Counted from the stretch's first letter, positions 33,739 through 47,290 are shown. The stretch: 64,000 nt of DNA from Taeniopygia guttata (GCF_048771995.1 NC_133064.1:24965001-25029000); one strand, 5' to 3'. Numbers and translations: made by a program. The notes: a model not told the origin generated them from the sequence alone.

Positions 33739-34264
33739 GATCTTAATCGTATCACTGGTCTAGTCTCTACCAAAATTAATAAACACAGCACGAGTGATGC
33801 GAATTTCCCTCCGTGGAAATACGAGGGGGGGGGGGCAGAGGGGGAGGGGCGCTCGTCCCGCCACTTGCCGGACCGGTTCCAACCCTCTCCTCCCGTGTCT
33901 TTTCCCCCTGGAACGTGGGTATACTCAGCCCACCAGTTCCACGCTGACTTGCAGAGAGCCCCTGGCACCCCCTCTCGCAAGCAGCCTCCCGCAGCCACTA
34001 TGGTCAGTCCTCCCAGCCAGGCGCGGTCCCGGGTGCCGCAAACGGAGAGCTCACCAAGCCTGTGAACTGCAGGGTTCGTCTGTGAAACCTTCTGGGGGTT
34101 CCCTCTCCAGTCGGCTCTCCTGGGGTACGCAGGCAGAGGTCCCCGACTGTCCCTGTCACTCAAAGCTTTTAAAGGCAGCTAGAGTACCAGGGCAGTTGAC
34201 TGTCCCAAAAGCTGTTGAATTCCACCGCAATAGGGGGTCCAGCTTCTGCGTGGGCTCAGAGGCA

Positions 34265-34282
34265 GCAAACGTTGGGGCGCCA
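34265..34282 (-). promoter_or_regulatory. Primer binding site of P (lysine tRNA type)
   Basis: TGGCGCCCCAACGTTTGC on the minus strand, two bases after the LTR end. It resembles the tRNA-Lys(1,2) site used by beta-like viruses, with one extra C. Confidence 0.75.
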
Positions 34283-34284
34283 AC

Positions 34285-34639
34285 TGTAATTTCTATTGTT
34301 TCCCCCCCACTACGCAGCCCCCCGAATGAATCCGACCACCTCAGAGATATGGGGCTGTGAGGGGAGGAATTCCAGGAGAGGGAAAAGTATTCAAAAGAGG
34401 CTCTTACCCCAGGGAAGTTGGAACAGCTCTCTTTATTCTGTGGTGTCCATGGAGAGCGGGGCAAAAAAGAAAGAGCAGGAAGTTTCAGGGGTCTATATAG
34501 GTTTTGGACAGGGTGGGCTCTCCTGGCTCCCCGCCAACTCCGTTGGGGCAGGAAGGAGGATCCAGGGGTTATCATGATCAGAGCCACAGAGGCCTGGGGA
34601 AAGGGGGGACAAAAGGGTGTCCGGGAGCTCACCGTAACA
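34285..34639 (-). repeat. Provirus P 5' LTR
   Basis: 355 bp, same ends as 18900-19254. TATATAGAC near 34493 and AATAAAGAG near 34437 set a compact promoter and polyadenylation unit. Confidence 0.92.
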
Positions 34640-34785
34640 GGTAGCAACTTATTAAGAAGAAACTTACAGGTAAAATTAGGAATCGGGGTTATACCAGAAG
34701 CAGGGAAAATGACAGCTAAATTTTTAAAATTAGCCCAAGAGGATGAAGAAAAAAAAAATTCACAAGGAAGTTTGGGCTGTGGAAG
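34640..34785 (+). pseudogene. pro: Provirus N protease, C-terminal part
   Basis: Continues the protease frame broken at 18899, from SNLLRRNLQVKLGIG onward. It is then interrupted by LTR E at 34786. Confidence 0.75.
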
Positions 34786-36158
34786 TGTCATGGTTTGACA
34801 CTGGCATGATGCCAGTGCCCCCTATGAAAATGTAATCTCTTAACTGAATGCTGTGAAATGCGATCGAGAACAGAGTAAAGCAGGCCCAAGCCTAATAACA
34901 AGAAAAACAACTTTATTAAACTACTACCACTATGCTACTATAAAAGAGGGGAAAAAAAAGAAACACACACAATTCAAAATGAAAACCTTCCAAAGCATTC
35001 CTCCTCCCACCACCCAACTCTAACAGAGTTTCCACCCTCCAGATAATCAACACCCAGTCCACCTGCAGGGAGAGAGGAGTCTCTCCTGTGCCACAGACCC
35101 CCCAGGAAACACAGCTGCCACATCCTGTGCTTCCATGTCACCACATGGCACCGCCCGGAGAAAAAAGTTTGACAGTGGTGACCCTCTCCTTTCCACGCAC
35201 AGTGCTCTCACCACCAATGCATGGATGGACAGACTGCTTTTAGGATTTTTTCCTTTCAAGGATGCCCTGCCAAGAGGGGAAAAAAACAACAGTTCAGTTT
35301 TTTATTTTTGGGACCACAGTTCCCCCCCATTTTCCCCTGGGACCGAGGGTCCAAGAACAGAGATCTTCTTCTCTTCTTCCTCTGCAAAGACAGGGGGCAC
35401 CACCACAAACCTCCTTAACTTTTCTCTGTTCGCTCCACTTCTGTCTTTTCCCAGCTGAAGCAGGTCTCTTTGGCTCACCAGCATCCTCCTAAAATACAGT
35501 CTCTCTTGGAGGAGAAGATCCGTTCAGTCTGTGGCTACTAAGAAAAAGTCTAGCGAAAAGCCACTCCATCATCTCCTCCCACCTAGAATTTCTCCTTCTA
35601 ACATCCCAGGTCCCAGGCTGTCTCTCTTCCTCTCTTTTTCAAACCAAGGAGGAGAAAAATTTCACAAAGCTTTCATTTCTCAGGAAGGGTTAAAAGTCCC
35701 GACTCCCAGAGATGGCTCGCTGCCCAGGCTCCAGCTCCCACAGCCCGGCTGGGCACCCTGCGGCCCCCCCGCTCTTCTCCTTCCTCGCGGTGAACTGCTG
35801 GCAAAACCACCGCCGTCTCTTTTTCTCTCTTGGGAGAGAGAGAGACTCTGGGGGGAACGGAGACATCCCAGATTTTCTCCACCCTTCCATCTGCAGGGGG
35901 CCAGGCCAGTTCCAGTCCCTCCACCCTTGGGCCTACCTCCGAAGGCCACATGGCTTCTCCCCTTCTCCACCCAGCTCGTGGCCGGGCAGGGGAGAGTCCT
36001 GCACTGTCCGCTGACCAGAACAAGAGAGAGCGAGTTCCCCTGGGAATTCTGCTTTTAACCCCTCTGTGTTCTCAGAGGCGTGTCTACCTTCAATTGGTCA
36101 ATGTCCAAATTGACCTCTTCTTTCCGGAAAAATTCTTTTTCCGTGTCAAACCACGACA
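34786..36158 (-). mobile_element. Solo LTR E copy 3, 1373 bp, perfect 5-bp duplication
   Basis: TGTCATGGTTTGACAC to GTGTCAAACCACGACA, with long inverted ends. Flanked by GGAAG (34781-34785 and 36159-36163). The antisense polyadenylation signal is near 34908 and the nearest TATA-like element (minus) is near 36055, so U3 is very short and R unusually long if both are real. Long frames inside it (for example 35531-36058) show no known domain. Confidence 0.9.
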
Positions 36159-36960
36159 GGAAGGAAATAGGGGAGGATTAAATATTGACCCTATAAGGGT
36201 CACAGTTGAGAGAGAAAATTGTCCCATACGTGTACATCAGTATCCTATCTCATTAGAAGGACGGGAAGGTTTGAAGCCAGTAATAGAAGGACTAATAAAG
36301 GATGGGACAGTAGAACCTTGTATGTCTCCTCATAATACCCCTATTCTCCCAGTAAAGAAGCCCGAGGGGAACTATCTTTTATTTTCCAGGGAAGTTGAAG
36401 TTGACGTTAGAGATGCTATTATAAAACTTTTGAATTTTCTGCATGAAAAAGGATTAAGGGTATCAAAAGGGAAACTGCAATTTGTAGAACCAGAAATAAA
36501 ATATCTTGGACACTTAATAAGTAAGGGTAGCTGGAAACAACTACGAGAGAATTTCAGGAATTTTATCTCTTCCCCCTCTCTCTTCAAAGAGGGAAATCAG
36601 AAAACTACTCGGATTATTAAGATATTGCAGATTATGGATTGATGGGTACACACAATCAATAACATTTTTAAAATAGAAAATTAACAAAGGAAAATTATGT
36701 TAAATTAGAAGAGTTGAAGTTAAAACTGGCCTAAGTACCAGCTTTAAGCTTACCCTTGTAAGAAAAACCCTTTTCATTTGCACATAAATGTAGAAAATGG
36801 AGTAGTTCATGGAATTTTCATACAGGAGTGGGGAAGAGTAAAGAGACCAGTAACTTGTTTTTCAAAGGTGCTAGACCCAATAAGCCTCGGCTGGCTAGTA
36901 TGTATTCAAGCTATAGCATCCTAGTAAAAGAAGGTTGCAAGCTTACTTTTAGAAGTAAAC
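36159..36960 (+). pseudogene. pol: Provirus N RT and RNase H remnants
   Basis: 36160-36370 is the start of RT: a run of conserved residues to HNTPILPVKKPEG. It then jumps directly to a later palm/thumb part (LLNFLHEKGLRVSKGKLQF, ending YLGHLISKG), so the catalytic core with the Y-x-DD motif is deleted. 36600-36650 and 36780-36930 hold connection and RNase H pieces with stops. Integrase and env are absent: the polypurine tract follows within 70 bp. It is a class I provirus with large internal deletions. Confidence 0.8.
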
Positions 36961-37025
36961 TAATTGTGTGTACACCTCATGCAGTCTGAGGTGTGTTGAA
37001 TCAAAGGGAAGGAAGAAAGAAATTG

Positions 37026-37041
37026 AAAAAGGGGGGAGGGA
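37026..37041 (+). promoter_or_regulatory. Polypurine tract of N
   Basis: AAAAAGGGGGGAGGGA directly before the LTR start TGATTGACAG. Confidence 0.75.
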
Positions 37042-37803
37042 TGATTGACAGAGTCTGGGATGTTGGAATGTGGCGTGATGATGTCTTGTTGCTAGAAGAG
37101 GACAAAAGCTTGAACGCAGTCTCTGCATAAAGGGCAGAGAAGTGTTTTTGGTGGCTTAGTGCCCAAAACCATCCAGACGTCCATAATTATTTGCTTTTTA
37201 CTGTCTCGTAGTGTCCTAATCCTCATTGTCCAAATTTTTATTGTTGCTCGTTTTCCACACGGGCCCCGGGCCCCCAGGCGCCGGCTAGCAGCTGCCCGTG
37301 GGTTGCCGGTGGTGAGCAATGCACGCTGCTGCCCCTGGATCTCTGCTGAGATTACCACGTAGCAGTGAGTTCGCTGTGACACGGGCAGCGCTGCTCTGAG
37401 TGCACTACTAGGATCCGAGACAAAGAGACAAAAAGAGGACACCTGTGTGCAGTCCGAAGAAAGTTGTATTTCTCAAACCCCGCAGGGACAAGTGACCCTG
37501 GGCGGGTGTCCGGTTACAGTTTTTATAGCGGGTGTAGGTGAAAAGGTGAGGCCAATAGGGACAGTGTCCAGCTTGAATACATTACAGGTCAAATCCAATG
37601 GGAATAACTCAGGGGAGGGGTGAAGGCTCGGGGGAATACAGAAAGAAAACTTTTTAACTTCAGATTCCCAAAACCTTTCACCTTTTGCGCAACTGTGCAC
37701 TACCACTTTTATTACTCTAATTTTATTACTATTTTTATAACTAATTTATTACTAATAAACTTTTTAAATTTAAAAAAAACCCAAGTGATTGGCGTTTTTC
37801 ACA
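37042..37803 (+). repeat. Provirus N 3' LTR, with an insertion
   Basis: The R-U5 end (GACGTCCATAATT, ACTAATAAAC, then GTGATTGGCGTTTTTCACA) is the same as in the solo LTR at 40538-41159, but U3 differs. 37239-37715 is foreign sequence on the other strand, placed between two parts of R that are contiguous in the solo copy. Confidence 0.75.
37239..37715 (-). mobile_element. LTR-like insertion in the N 3' LTR (minus)
   Basis: GC-rich. On the minus strand it shows a CCAAT-like ATTGG, a TATA-like GCTATAAAAAC near 37530 and TTTGAGAAATACAAC downstream. It splits the R region. The borders are judged from the uninterrupted copy at 41080-41110; TTTATT-like flanks may be the duplication. Confidence 0.55.
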
Positions 37804-38232
37804 GTGAAGCAAATCCTCTCTTCCACCCCTTCCCATTTCGGCCGAGCCGCCATTGCCACTTACTGCCCGGGCTCGTGCCAGAGCGCCCCCTGCAGCCGTG
37901 TGGAGATCATCTCACCTGCCCTACCCACTGGGCAGCGCCCCTGCTGGCTGTGACCGTAACTACACCAAAGGGGAAAAGTGCCTGCAGCCGAAAAGGCTGT
38001 TACTGGGTTCCTGGTTCCTGGTTCTGTTATTATTAATGCTGTAGTTGTTGTTTTTTTTTGTTTGCCGTGTTATACATACTAGTAAAGAACTGCTATTCCT
38101 ATTCCCATATCTTTGCCTGAAAGTCCCTTAATTTCAAAATTATAATAATTCAGAGGAAGGGGGTTTGCATTCTCCATCCCAAGGGAGGCTTTCTGCCTTC
38201 CCCAGCAGCCACCTGTCTTGTAAACCAAGACA
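37804..38232 (+). mobile_element. LTR A copy 3 (3' part)
   Basis: Ends GTCTTGTAAACCAAGACA. The block with AGTAAAGAACTGCTATTCC and TTTGCCTGAAAG matches the inverse of 780-870 and 12580-12660. The left side abuts the N LTR, so one interrupted the other. Confidence 0.6.
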
Positions 38233-40255
38233 AATACCCTCACTCCCATCCAGGCTCCTCACCTCTGGCCACCTGCACTCATCATTTACCTCACATCAAC
38301 CATCAGACTGGATCAGGAGGCCCAGAAAGTCAAAGGCAAAATCCAGAATCAATTTCATACTTGCAGCTGCCAAGACATTAGTCTAAGGGTGCATGTTGAA
38401 AGGTACACCTCTGAAAGTGTGGCAAATTTAGTCCTGGTTCATCCTGGGCTATAAATATGCCATCCTTGGGTAGGACTGTTCTGGTTTGGGGTCATACCTT
38501 AACAACTTTTTTGACATGCAACTCAGCAGTGGTATTATTACTTACACAGCACTGGACATGTCTTTCAGGAGAGCTTTTCCACTGCCACCTTAATAGCAAC
38601 TTTTGTCGTTATTCTGCCTTTCACATAATTTAGGAGACAATTTTTATGATGTCAGGAAAATTAATTCACAAACATCAGAGGTTTATGTCCAAAAAGGAGA
38701 CAGAGGAGTCTTTTTTACTTTCAAATAAAGGTAGAGGCCATGGGGCATTCCCCTGGGGTCTCTCAAATTTTTGGAGGACGCAGCCTTCTTTTTATCCTAA
38801 TTTCCTGGCCGCATATCCCTTCTCTCTTTCCCCATTGTCTGAGGTACTTGAGAGGTACAGACTTCCCGATACACCTGATACCAAAGATTTCCCTCTAATG
38901 TATAACCCTCCTGTAGCCAGATTTCTGAGAGAGAGAGGACATGATTTATATTTAGAGTGAAGGTTGAGCTACCCCCAGTCTAGGCCTCAGATATGGGCTT
39001 TGGCAAGGCCTTTAAAGCCTTTGATGCAGTAAGAAATTAGTTGTGGTGCAGTTAGAAATTGTGTTAAGGTAGACATAGTATAATGGGCTTTCTGGGTGTG
39101 AATTGGTATAGGGCTGCAGTGTGAAACTTTAGGCACTTTAAGATAAAGACAAACAATGTTTGCTTGCCAATGAAAGTGTGCTCACAATTTGTAAACTATG
39201 TTGAAGTGTGTATAAACTGCCATTTTATAAACAATAAAGGAGAACGTAGCATTAACCATATTGGCTTGATCTGCATTTGTCCTGTCCAGCATTCCCTATT
39301 TTATAAGAAGTCCCTTGCTTCTCCCTCCCTTTTATTTTTTAATTCTTATGGAATTTAGGGGTTTTCCCCATTGTTTCTTTCATCTTTCAATATCCAATTT
39401 AATTTATCAGCAAACCTCAAGTTTATTTGTAAAAGCAAATATCTTTTTCCATTAATCAATCAGTGGAATCCTTCCCATTGTTTCTTTTATCTCTCAGTGC
39501 TAGGTTTATCTACCAGCAGACCCATAGCTTGTTTGTAAAGACAAATCTGTCATTCCTCTAAACGACTAACCATTTTAATGGTCTTTTTCCATTTCTATGA
39601 TGCTTCTGTGCAGCTAATGAACTTTGCTTCAACAATGTATATTCTTTGAGGATTAAGATCATAAGTTTCATCCTTTTTGAGAACTGAAAGGATGCTTGCT
39701 GAGCTCACACTGTTTCAGTACTACAGGCTTTGGCTCTGTTTCATTTTTCACCAGAAGTTCTTCAGATACAAGTAAAAACAGTTTTAGGTTTATGTTTCCT
39801 ATGATGCAATTACACAAAAGGGACTGGAGAAAAGAAGCCAATAGTATTGTAATATTCTAAAATGCTTTTTCTCTGATGCAAAGTTTGCTTTTGGAAGGTC
39901 TGCTGTTCATTCCAGGAAATGTAACCAAATCTTACAGACTCCCTTAAACTGTAGTTTTTAAATTGCTTCAGTTGATTCCTGATACAACTCAGTGATGTGG
40001 TTTTCAGTATAATTTGTCTTCAAAACCCCACACGAGAGAATATGATATTATACCTCCAAGCCAGTGAATCCTAGGCTGACAGCCGGGACTGCACTTTCTA
40101 TGACTCCTGTCTTCGAATAATCTTTCTGTGATTCATTTTCACTTCAGTATTTCAGCCTATTAAAACATTTTGTATGTTTTTAATCATCAATTCGCCTTGT
40201 AATTCTGAAACTTTTCTTTTATATTGATGTCAGGCTGTGAATCTGAAGAATTGTA
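38233..40255. other. No gene; one LTR-like patch at 38640-38950
   Basis: 38690-38860 contains TTCAAATAAAGG and a GAGGACGCAGCC tract that I think belong to an antisense LTR, without a second copy here. The rest (39000-40250) is AT-rich and looks like ordinary intergenic DNA. Confidence 0.35.
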
Positions 40256-41500
40256 TGGGGTTTGCGAGGACAGGTTTTGGTAGCAGGAGGGCTACAGGGG
40301 TGGCTTCTGTGAGAAGCTGCTAGAAGCTTCCCCCATGTATGGCAGAGCCAATGCCAGCTGGCTCCAAGACAGACTCACCACTGGCCAAAGCCAAGCCAAT
40401 CAGAGATGGTAGTAGCACCTCTGGGACAACATATTTAAGAAAGGAAAGAAGTTATTGCGCAAAAGCAATTGCAGCCAGAGAAGAGAGGACTGAGAATATG
40501 TGGGAGCAACAGCCCTGTAGGCACCAAAGTTAGTAGATGTGAAAAATGCATATTTTATGATTGGCTCTTCGCAAATATTAAATTGAATACTATATGAATT
40601 ATGGAGGGTTATTTTGTAATACTGTATTAATCCTTTTAAAGTAGCGTGTTAAATATAGTTTTAGGTTACAACATAATGTTAAAATAGAAACTATGCGATG
40701 TAAGATTTTTTTTTTACTAGCTCAAGAAAGGGATAAGATAATCAAGAAACTCTTCACACAGAGATAACAGCAACAAGAAACCTGAAGAGTTACAGCCTCC
40801 TTATCAGAAAAGACAAACATTCTTCCACCTTCTCTCCGTCTTTATGGAACCACCAGGATTAAGGGGAAGAAGTTGACAAAAACCAGAAAATTTCTTAATT
40901 TGCAAGGAATTTATGCATCATGTATGAGATATATGAATATGCAACAGGCTATTGCTTTTAAAGGTTATTCCTTTGTTCGCAAGGCATGTTTTTGGCAGCT
41001 TAGTGCCTGAAAACATCTGGACGTCCGTAATTCTTTGTTTTATTGTCCTTTGTGGTCCTAACTCTGATTGTCTAAATTCTTATTGCTCTAAATTTTATTA
41101 CTGTTTTTATGCTATTAAACTTTTAAAAAATTTAAAACAAGTGATTGGCGTTTTTCACAGTAGAGAAGGAGGGGGAGGAGGTGCTCCAGGCACCAGAGCT
41201 AAGAGTCCCCTGCAGGAATGGTGAAGACCATGGTGAAGCAGCTATTCCCCTGCAGCCCATGGAGGTCCCTGGGGAAACAGAGATCCACCTGCAGTCTGTG
41301 GAAGACCCCAGGGTGGATGCACCCAAAGAAGGTTTTAACCCCATGGGAAGCCCATGCTGGAATGGACTCCTGTGCACCTGTGGAGAGGAGGACCTCCACA
41401 CTGGAGCAGGTTTGCTATTAGGACTTGTGACTCTATGGGGGACCCACACTGGAGCAGCTCATGAATAACTGGATCTAAAAGAAGAATCATGGATATGGGG
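40256..41500 (+). mobile_element. LTR I copy 2, split by a solo LTR
   Basis: 40256-40537 and 41160-41500 together match the inverse of 2523-3255: GGTTTTGGTAGCAGG, TAGAAGCTTCCCCC, ACATATTTAAGAAAGG, then after the break the AGACCATGGTGAAGCAG block. The interruption is the solo LTR 40538-41159. Confidence 0.6.
40538..41159 (+). mobile_element. Solo LTR K copy 2 with perfect 5-bp duplication
   Basis: TGTGAAAAATGC to GGCGTTTTTCACA, 622 bp, inverted ends TGTGAAAAA/TTTTTCACA. Flanked by GTAGA (40533-40537 and 41160-41164). AT-rich U3; the polyadenylation motif is weak (ATTAAAC). Confidence 0.92.
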
Positions 41501-41699
41501 ACAAGGTTTGAATTGCATCACCAAGAGAGAAAATACAGCATTTAAATATCTTCTAGGGAAAAAAAAAATCCAAACCAAGGACAGATCTATTAATGAAAAA
41601 AAAAACAAACAAACCCCTGCCAGGTGAGGCTGCAAGCAAGAGAAGGTGGGGGAAGCGGGGAGGAAAGGGAGATAGGCCACACACACCAAACCAGATTGC

Positions 41700-43301
<1,602 letters not shown>

Positions 43302-45222
43302 ATAGGCTATATTAAAAGGCATCTGGGATGGGACAACCCTGGATGTATGTACAAACTAAGGAATGAAACGTAGAGCAGCACTGCAGAAAGGGACCTTGGA
43401 GTCCTGGTGAATGGTAAGTTGGATATGAGTCAGCAGTGCCCTGGCAGCCAGGAGGGCCAGACGTGTCCTGGGGTGCATCAGGCACAGTATTGCCAGCCAG
43501 TCAAGGGAGGTAATTGTCCTGCTCTGCTCTGCACTGGTGCAGCCTCAACTCGACTACTGTGTGCAGTTTTGGGCACCACAATATAAGAAAGTGTTACGAA
43601 CAACTGTTTGAGAGTGCTTAAAAAATCAGCAGCAAGGGTATTAGTAAAAACCAGATTTAATATTAAGTGACAGCATGACAAAGTTTGTTGGCAAGATTCA
43701 CTCTATTACTTACTAGGCAGTTAAGGTACACCAAGGAAAACAAGCAACAACAAAACCAAACAAAATCCAGGCAATCAAACCAGAAATGAACTGAGAACTA
43801 TCTAGGGGGGGTGTGGGGGTATGCATGTGTGTGCGCATGTGACAAAAGGATAGTGAGGGCAAGGATAAAAATGAATACGGCCTAAAAGCTTAACAGCACT
43901 CAAGGTTAACAGTACTTTACGCTAACTTATATCTTAAACCTAAGAAAACACAGGAACAACACTTAACTTATACCTTAACCATAACAACCGAGGAATACAT
44001 TTTGCAGCATTTAACTTAGCTTATAACTTATGACTAAACCTTACTTACAGGCCTAACCTACTTAGATATCTAAGGTACTTAAACATCTAAGAAAGCAGTA
44101 TTTCTCCCAGATTTCTTATAGCACATGTACACATGTATGCACACAAACATAAGGAATCAGTGTAAGTTACCTGTGAAAAATTTCCCTCAAGTGTAAGTTA
44201 AATATTAATTTCAGATGGCTTTGCATCTCCTTAGTGGGTGAAGGGTCAGGCCTCGAGGAGTGGGGGTATTGTCCCAGGACTTGTCATCTTTGGGCAATCC
44301 TCTGAGTACAGCAAACATGAGAGTTTGCTGGGTCTAAGAGGCCCCACTCAGAGGGAGGTTGCTGGTCACAGCCTGCTGCAGTCCAGAAGAGCTCAAAGGG
44401 TCTCATTTTGGAGTGCTGTTTATAGGGTCACTAGAGAGTAGGCTTTAGTCATAACAGTGTTTCATCCTGGCCACAGTTTGGGTCGGCGCTTTCTTTGAAA
44501 GTGTTAGAACAGGGATATTATGCCATTCAAGCAAGGAAAACAGTTTCCAAGGCTGTTCATAAAGAAAACAGGAGCTCATTAGACAGCAGCACTTCCTGGG
44601 AGCAGACAGTGTTTCTGATAAGCTCAAGAAGAGCTGAGCCTATGTGCTGTTTGTCAAGACTGAGGCCTAACAAGAGTTTCTCAGATCGCAGTGTGGCCTG
44701 GAAAAAGGGGGGGATGCACCACCACAGAAAGACATAAAGCTACTAGAGAGCATCCAAAGGAGGGCTACAAAGATGGTAAAGAGTCTAGAAGGGAAGCCAT
44801 ACGAGGAGTAGCTGAGGTCACTTGGCTTGTTTAGACTGGAGAAGAGGACACTGAGGGGAGACCTCAGGCTACAACTGTAGTTGCAATCTACAACTTCCTC
44901 ACGAAGGGAAGCGAAGGGCAGAAAGTGATCTCTTCTCTCTGGCAACCAGTGATAGGACCCAAGGGAATGGCATGAAGCTGTGTCAGGAGAGGTTTTGTTT
45001 GGATATCAGTAAAAGGTTTTTCACCCAGAGGGTGGTTGGGCACTGGAACAGGCTCCCCAGGGCAGTGGTCACAACTCCAAGCCCATCTGAGTTCAAGAAA
45101 CATTTAGACAATGCTCTCAGGCACATGGTGTGAATCCTGGGGCTGTCCTCTGCAGAGTCTGGAGTTGGACTCTGTGATCCTTGTGGGCCACTTCCAGCTT
45201 AGGATATTCTATAATTAAGATT
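43302..45222 (+). mobile_element. CR1 LINE 3' end, split by a solo LTR
   Basis: 43302-43591 is the RT-to-3' part (GGACCTTGGAGTCCTGGT, GACTACTGTGTGCAG). 44727-45222 is the 3' UTR, including CCAGAGGGTGGTTGGGCACT, GGAACAGGCTCCCCAG and the terminal ATTCTATAATTAAG tail characteristic of CR1. The solo LTR 43592-44726 sits between. 5'-truncated, as most CR1 copies are. Confidence 0.9.
43592..44726 (-). mobile_element. 1135-bp solo LTR with perfect 5-bp duplication
   Basis: TGTTACGAACAAC to GCACCACCACA, flanked by GAAAG (43587-43591 and 44727-44731). A minus-strand TATA-like CCCTATAAACAG lies near 44422, and no clean AATAAA is seen, only ATATTAAA near 43660. Orientation is therefore probable, not certain. 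Confidence 0.85.
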
Positions 45223-45600
45223 TGAAGTAAGTAGACCTTTAACAGTAAATGATCTTGGGTATAGTTTTCATAATAGACTAGAGAGCTATATTCCAAATTC
45301 TCATGACAAATCTTTAAGATGTCCGTGTCTGTTTTCTTGCTTTTTAGAACAAAGCTGGGGTTTCTGTAGTTCTCATACTCTTATCATTGTAGAATAACAT
45401 GCATGGAAGACTGTTTTATTTTAACATCTGAATTTATGTAGCTTTGTGATTACTTATAATCTGAAAATAAAGTATGTTGAGTATAGTTGTATGCTAGTAA
45501 ACATGTTAATTACAGTTTTAGTTTTAAAGCAAGAATTTGTTAGCAATTTTTTGGTTTTTATACCTGAGTAATGTGCACACAATACAGGCTTGTATTTAGA
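45223..45600. other. Unique-looking non-coding DNA
   Basis: AT-rich, no repeat or exon recognised. It would be intronic if BTF3 continues downstream. Confidence 0.4.
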
Positions 45601-46378
45601 ACACAAGCTATTCTAAGACAATGGAAGCAGTGGTAAAGGACTGGAGTGCAGGTAGTTTTTTCATCAGTCTTCCTGACCAAAAGGAAGGAGTTTGAAAGTG
45701 TTAGTCAAATTTGGCAAATCAACAAATGGTTGCAGTGCTGGTGCCACAGTTGGGGGTTTGACTACCTAGACTATAGGACTTGGTTTGAGAAACCTGGTCT
45801 GCTAGGGGCTGATGGGTCCATCTGTCAGAGAAAGGGAAAATCATCTTTAGTCATAGGCTTGCCAAGCTGGTGAAGAGGGCTTTAAACCAAAATTGCTGAA
45901 AGAGGGGAAACTCAGTCTATCCCACTCCTACTAGTTAGATGCCAGGGCCAGGGAGAGATGCCCAAAGGCTGGAGAGGGATCACAGGTCAGCAAGAGAGCA
46001 TCTGAAGAGCAGCACCAAGGAATTCCAGCCAGTAAATCAGCTTAATCAGGGGCCCAACTTAAATGCCTTTATGCAAACACATGCAGCATAGGGAGTAAAC
46101 AGGATGTGCACATGCCTCCAGGGCTATGATCTTACTGGCAACACAGAGACATGGTGGGAGGCTCCTGTGATGAGTGTTTGAATAGAAGGATACAGGCCCT
46201 TTAGGAAGGACAGGCAGGGGAGACAAGAAGGTGGTGTTGCCCTTCATGTCAGTGGAGTGCATGGAGCTCCACCTGGGGATGGATGAGAAGCTGACAGAGT
46301 TTATGGGTCAGGATTATAGGGAGGGCAGGAACAGGTGACATTATAGTGGGAGTCTGCTACAGGCCATTTGCAGGGAGT
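45600..46378 (+). mobile_element. CR1 LINE, endonuclease region
   Basis: Matches the CR1 ORF2 endonuclease: the AAATGCCTTTATGCAAACAC block, ACACAGAGACATGGTGGGA (Trp-Trp motif area) and GTGGGAGTCTGCTACAGGCC (GVCYRP). It is interrupted by the Q block and continues at 51358. Its frame has decayed. Confidence 0.8.
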
Positions 46379-47290
46379 CTCGGAGCCCGGGTGAAATCCT
46401 ATATTCCCGGGGAAACAGCCGCTTCTTGCACCCTGTGGATCCAGCTGCAAGGTTTGATTGACACCGGGGCAGACGTGACAGTTGTCTCCGCCTCTGTGTG
46501 GCCTCCTAAGTGGCCTTTGGACTCTGTGGGAGCGGCCATTGAAGGCTTGGGGAGTGCAGCACAGACATTTCTGAGCCGGCAGGCTGTGTTGATCAAAAAC
46601 ATGGAAGGGCAGACAGCTGAGGTTTGGCCCTATGTTACTGCAGCTCCGGTCACTCTTTGGGGGCAGGATGTGCTGGCAGCGTGGGGTGTGCGCATCGGGA
46701 CGGATTTTTGATGGGTCACTGTGTTGAAGGGCGCAGATTACCCTACACTACTTTTGCGGTGGTTGGTGACCAGACCCGTCTGGGAGAACCAGTGGCCCCT
46801 GCCATTTGAGAAATTAGTCGCCCTTCATGAATTGGTTCAGGATCAGCTTCGCCAGGGACACATTAAGTCTTCTACTAGTCCCTGGAACACTCCTGTTTTT
46901 GTGATCAAGAAAAAGTCGGGGAAATGGAGGTTGTTACAGGACCTCCAAAATGTCAATGCAGTCATGGAAAGCATGGGGGCATTGCAGCCTGGTATGCCCT
47001 CGCCTACCATGCTCCCCGCAAGTTGGGAAATCTTGATTGTTGATTTGAAGGATTGTTTTTTTACGATCCCTCTGCATCCTGATGACAGACCAAAATTTGC
47101 TTTTACTGTGCCTTCTGTCAACAATGATCGGTCTGTACAGAGATATCAATGGAAATTTCTGCCACAGGGTTGCAAAAACAGTCTGACCATTTGTCAATGG
47201 TATGTGGCCCAGGCCTTATCCGGAGTCCGCAAGCAGTTCCCTGACGTGTATTGTTATCATTACATGGATGACATTCTGGTGACTGCCGAC
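46379..47290 (+). pseudogene. pol: Class II protease and N-terminal RT (Q block)
   Basis: 46400-46711 reads through the protease motif LIDTGADVTVV to LWGQDVLAAWGV. 46721-47290 is [37 protein letters not shown] and the catalytic YMDDIL. Similar to P but a separate family. The frame ends right after YMDD at the leader repeats (47276). It is a truncated gene without thumb, RNase H or integrase. Confidence 0.85.

Larger units (their letters stand above)
18900..34639 (-). mobile_element. Provirus P: class II (beta-like), env-less, minus strand, split by provirus D
   Basis: Paired 355-bp LTRs, a lysine-tRNA-like primer site, gag, pro and pol in three overlapping frames, and a polypurine tract. The order on the minus strand is LTR (34639-34285), gag, pro, pol, LTR (19254-18900). 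Only about 300 bp separate the integrase stop from the 3' LTR, so env is absent. Flanks are GGTAGA (18894-18899) and GGTAGC (34640-34645), a 6-bp duplication with one mismatch. The two LTRs differ at roughly ten positions by eye. P sits in the protease gene of provirus N, whose coding sequence continues on both sides. It moved inside cells or by borrowed envelope. It is now dead. Confidence 0.9.

Noticed and set aside
35531..36058. 175-codon plus frame in LTR E
   Set aside because: Antisense to the LTR and not kept in the copy at 7449-9387.
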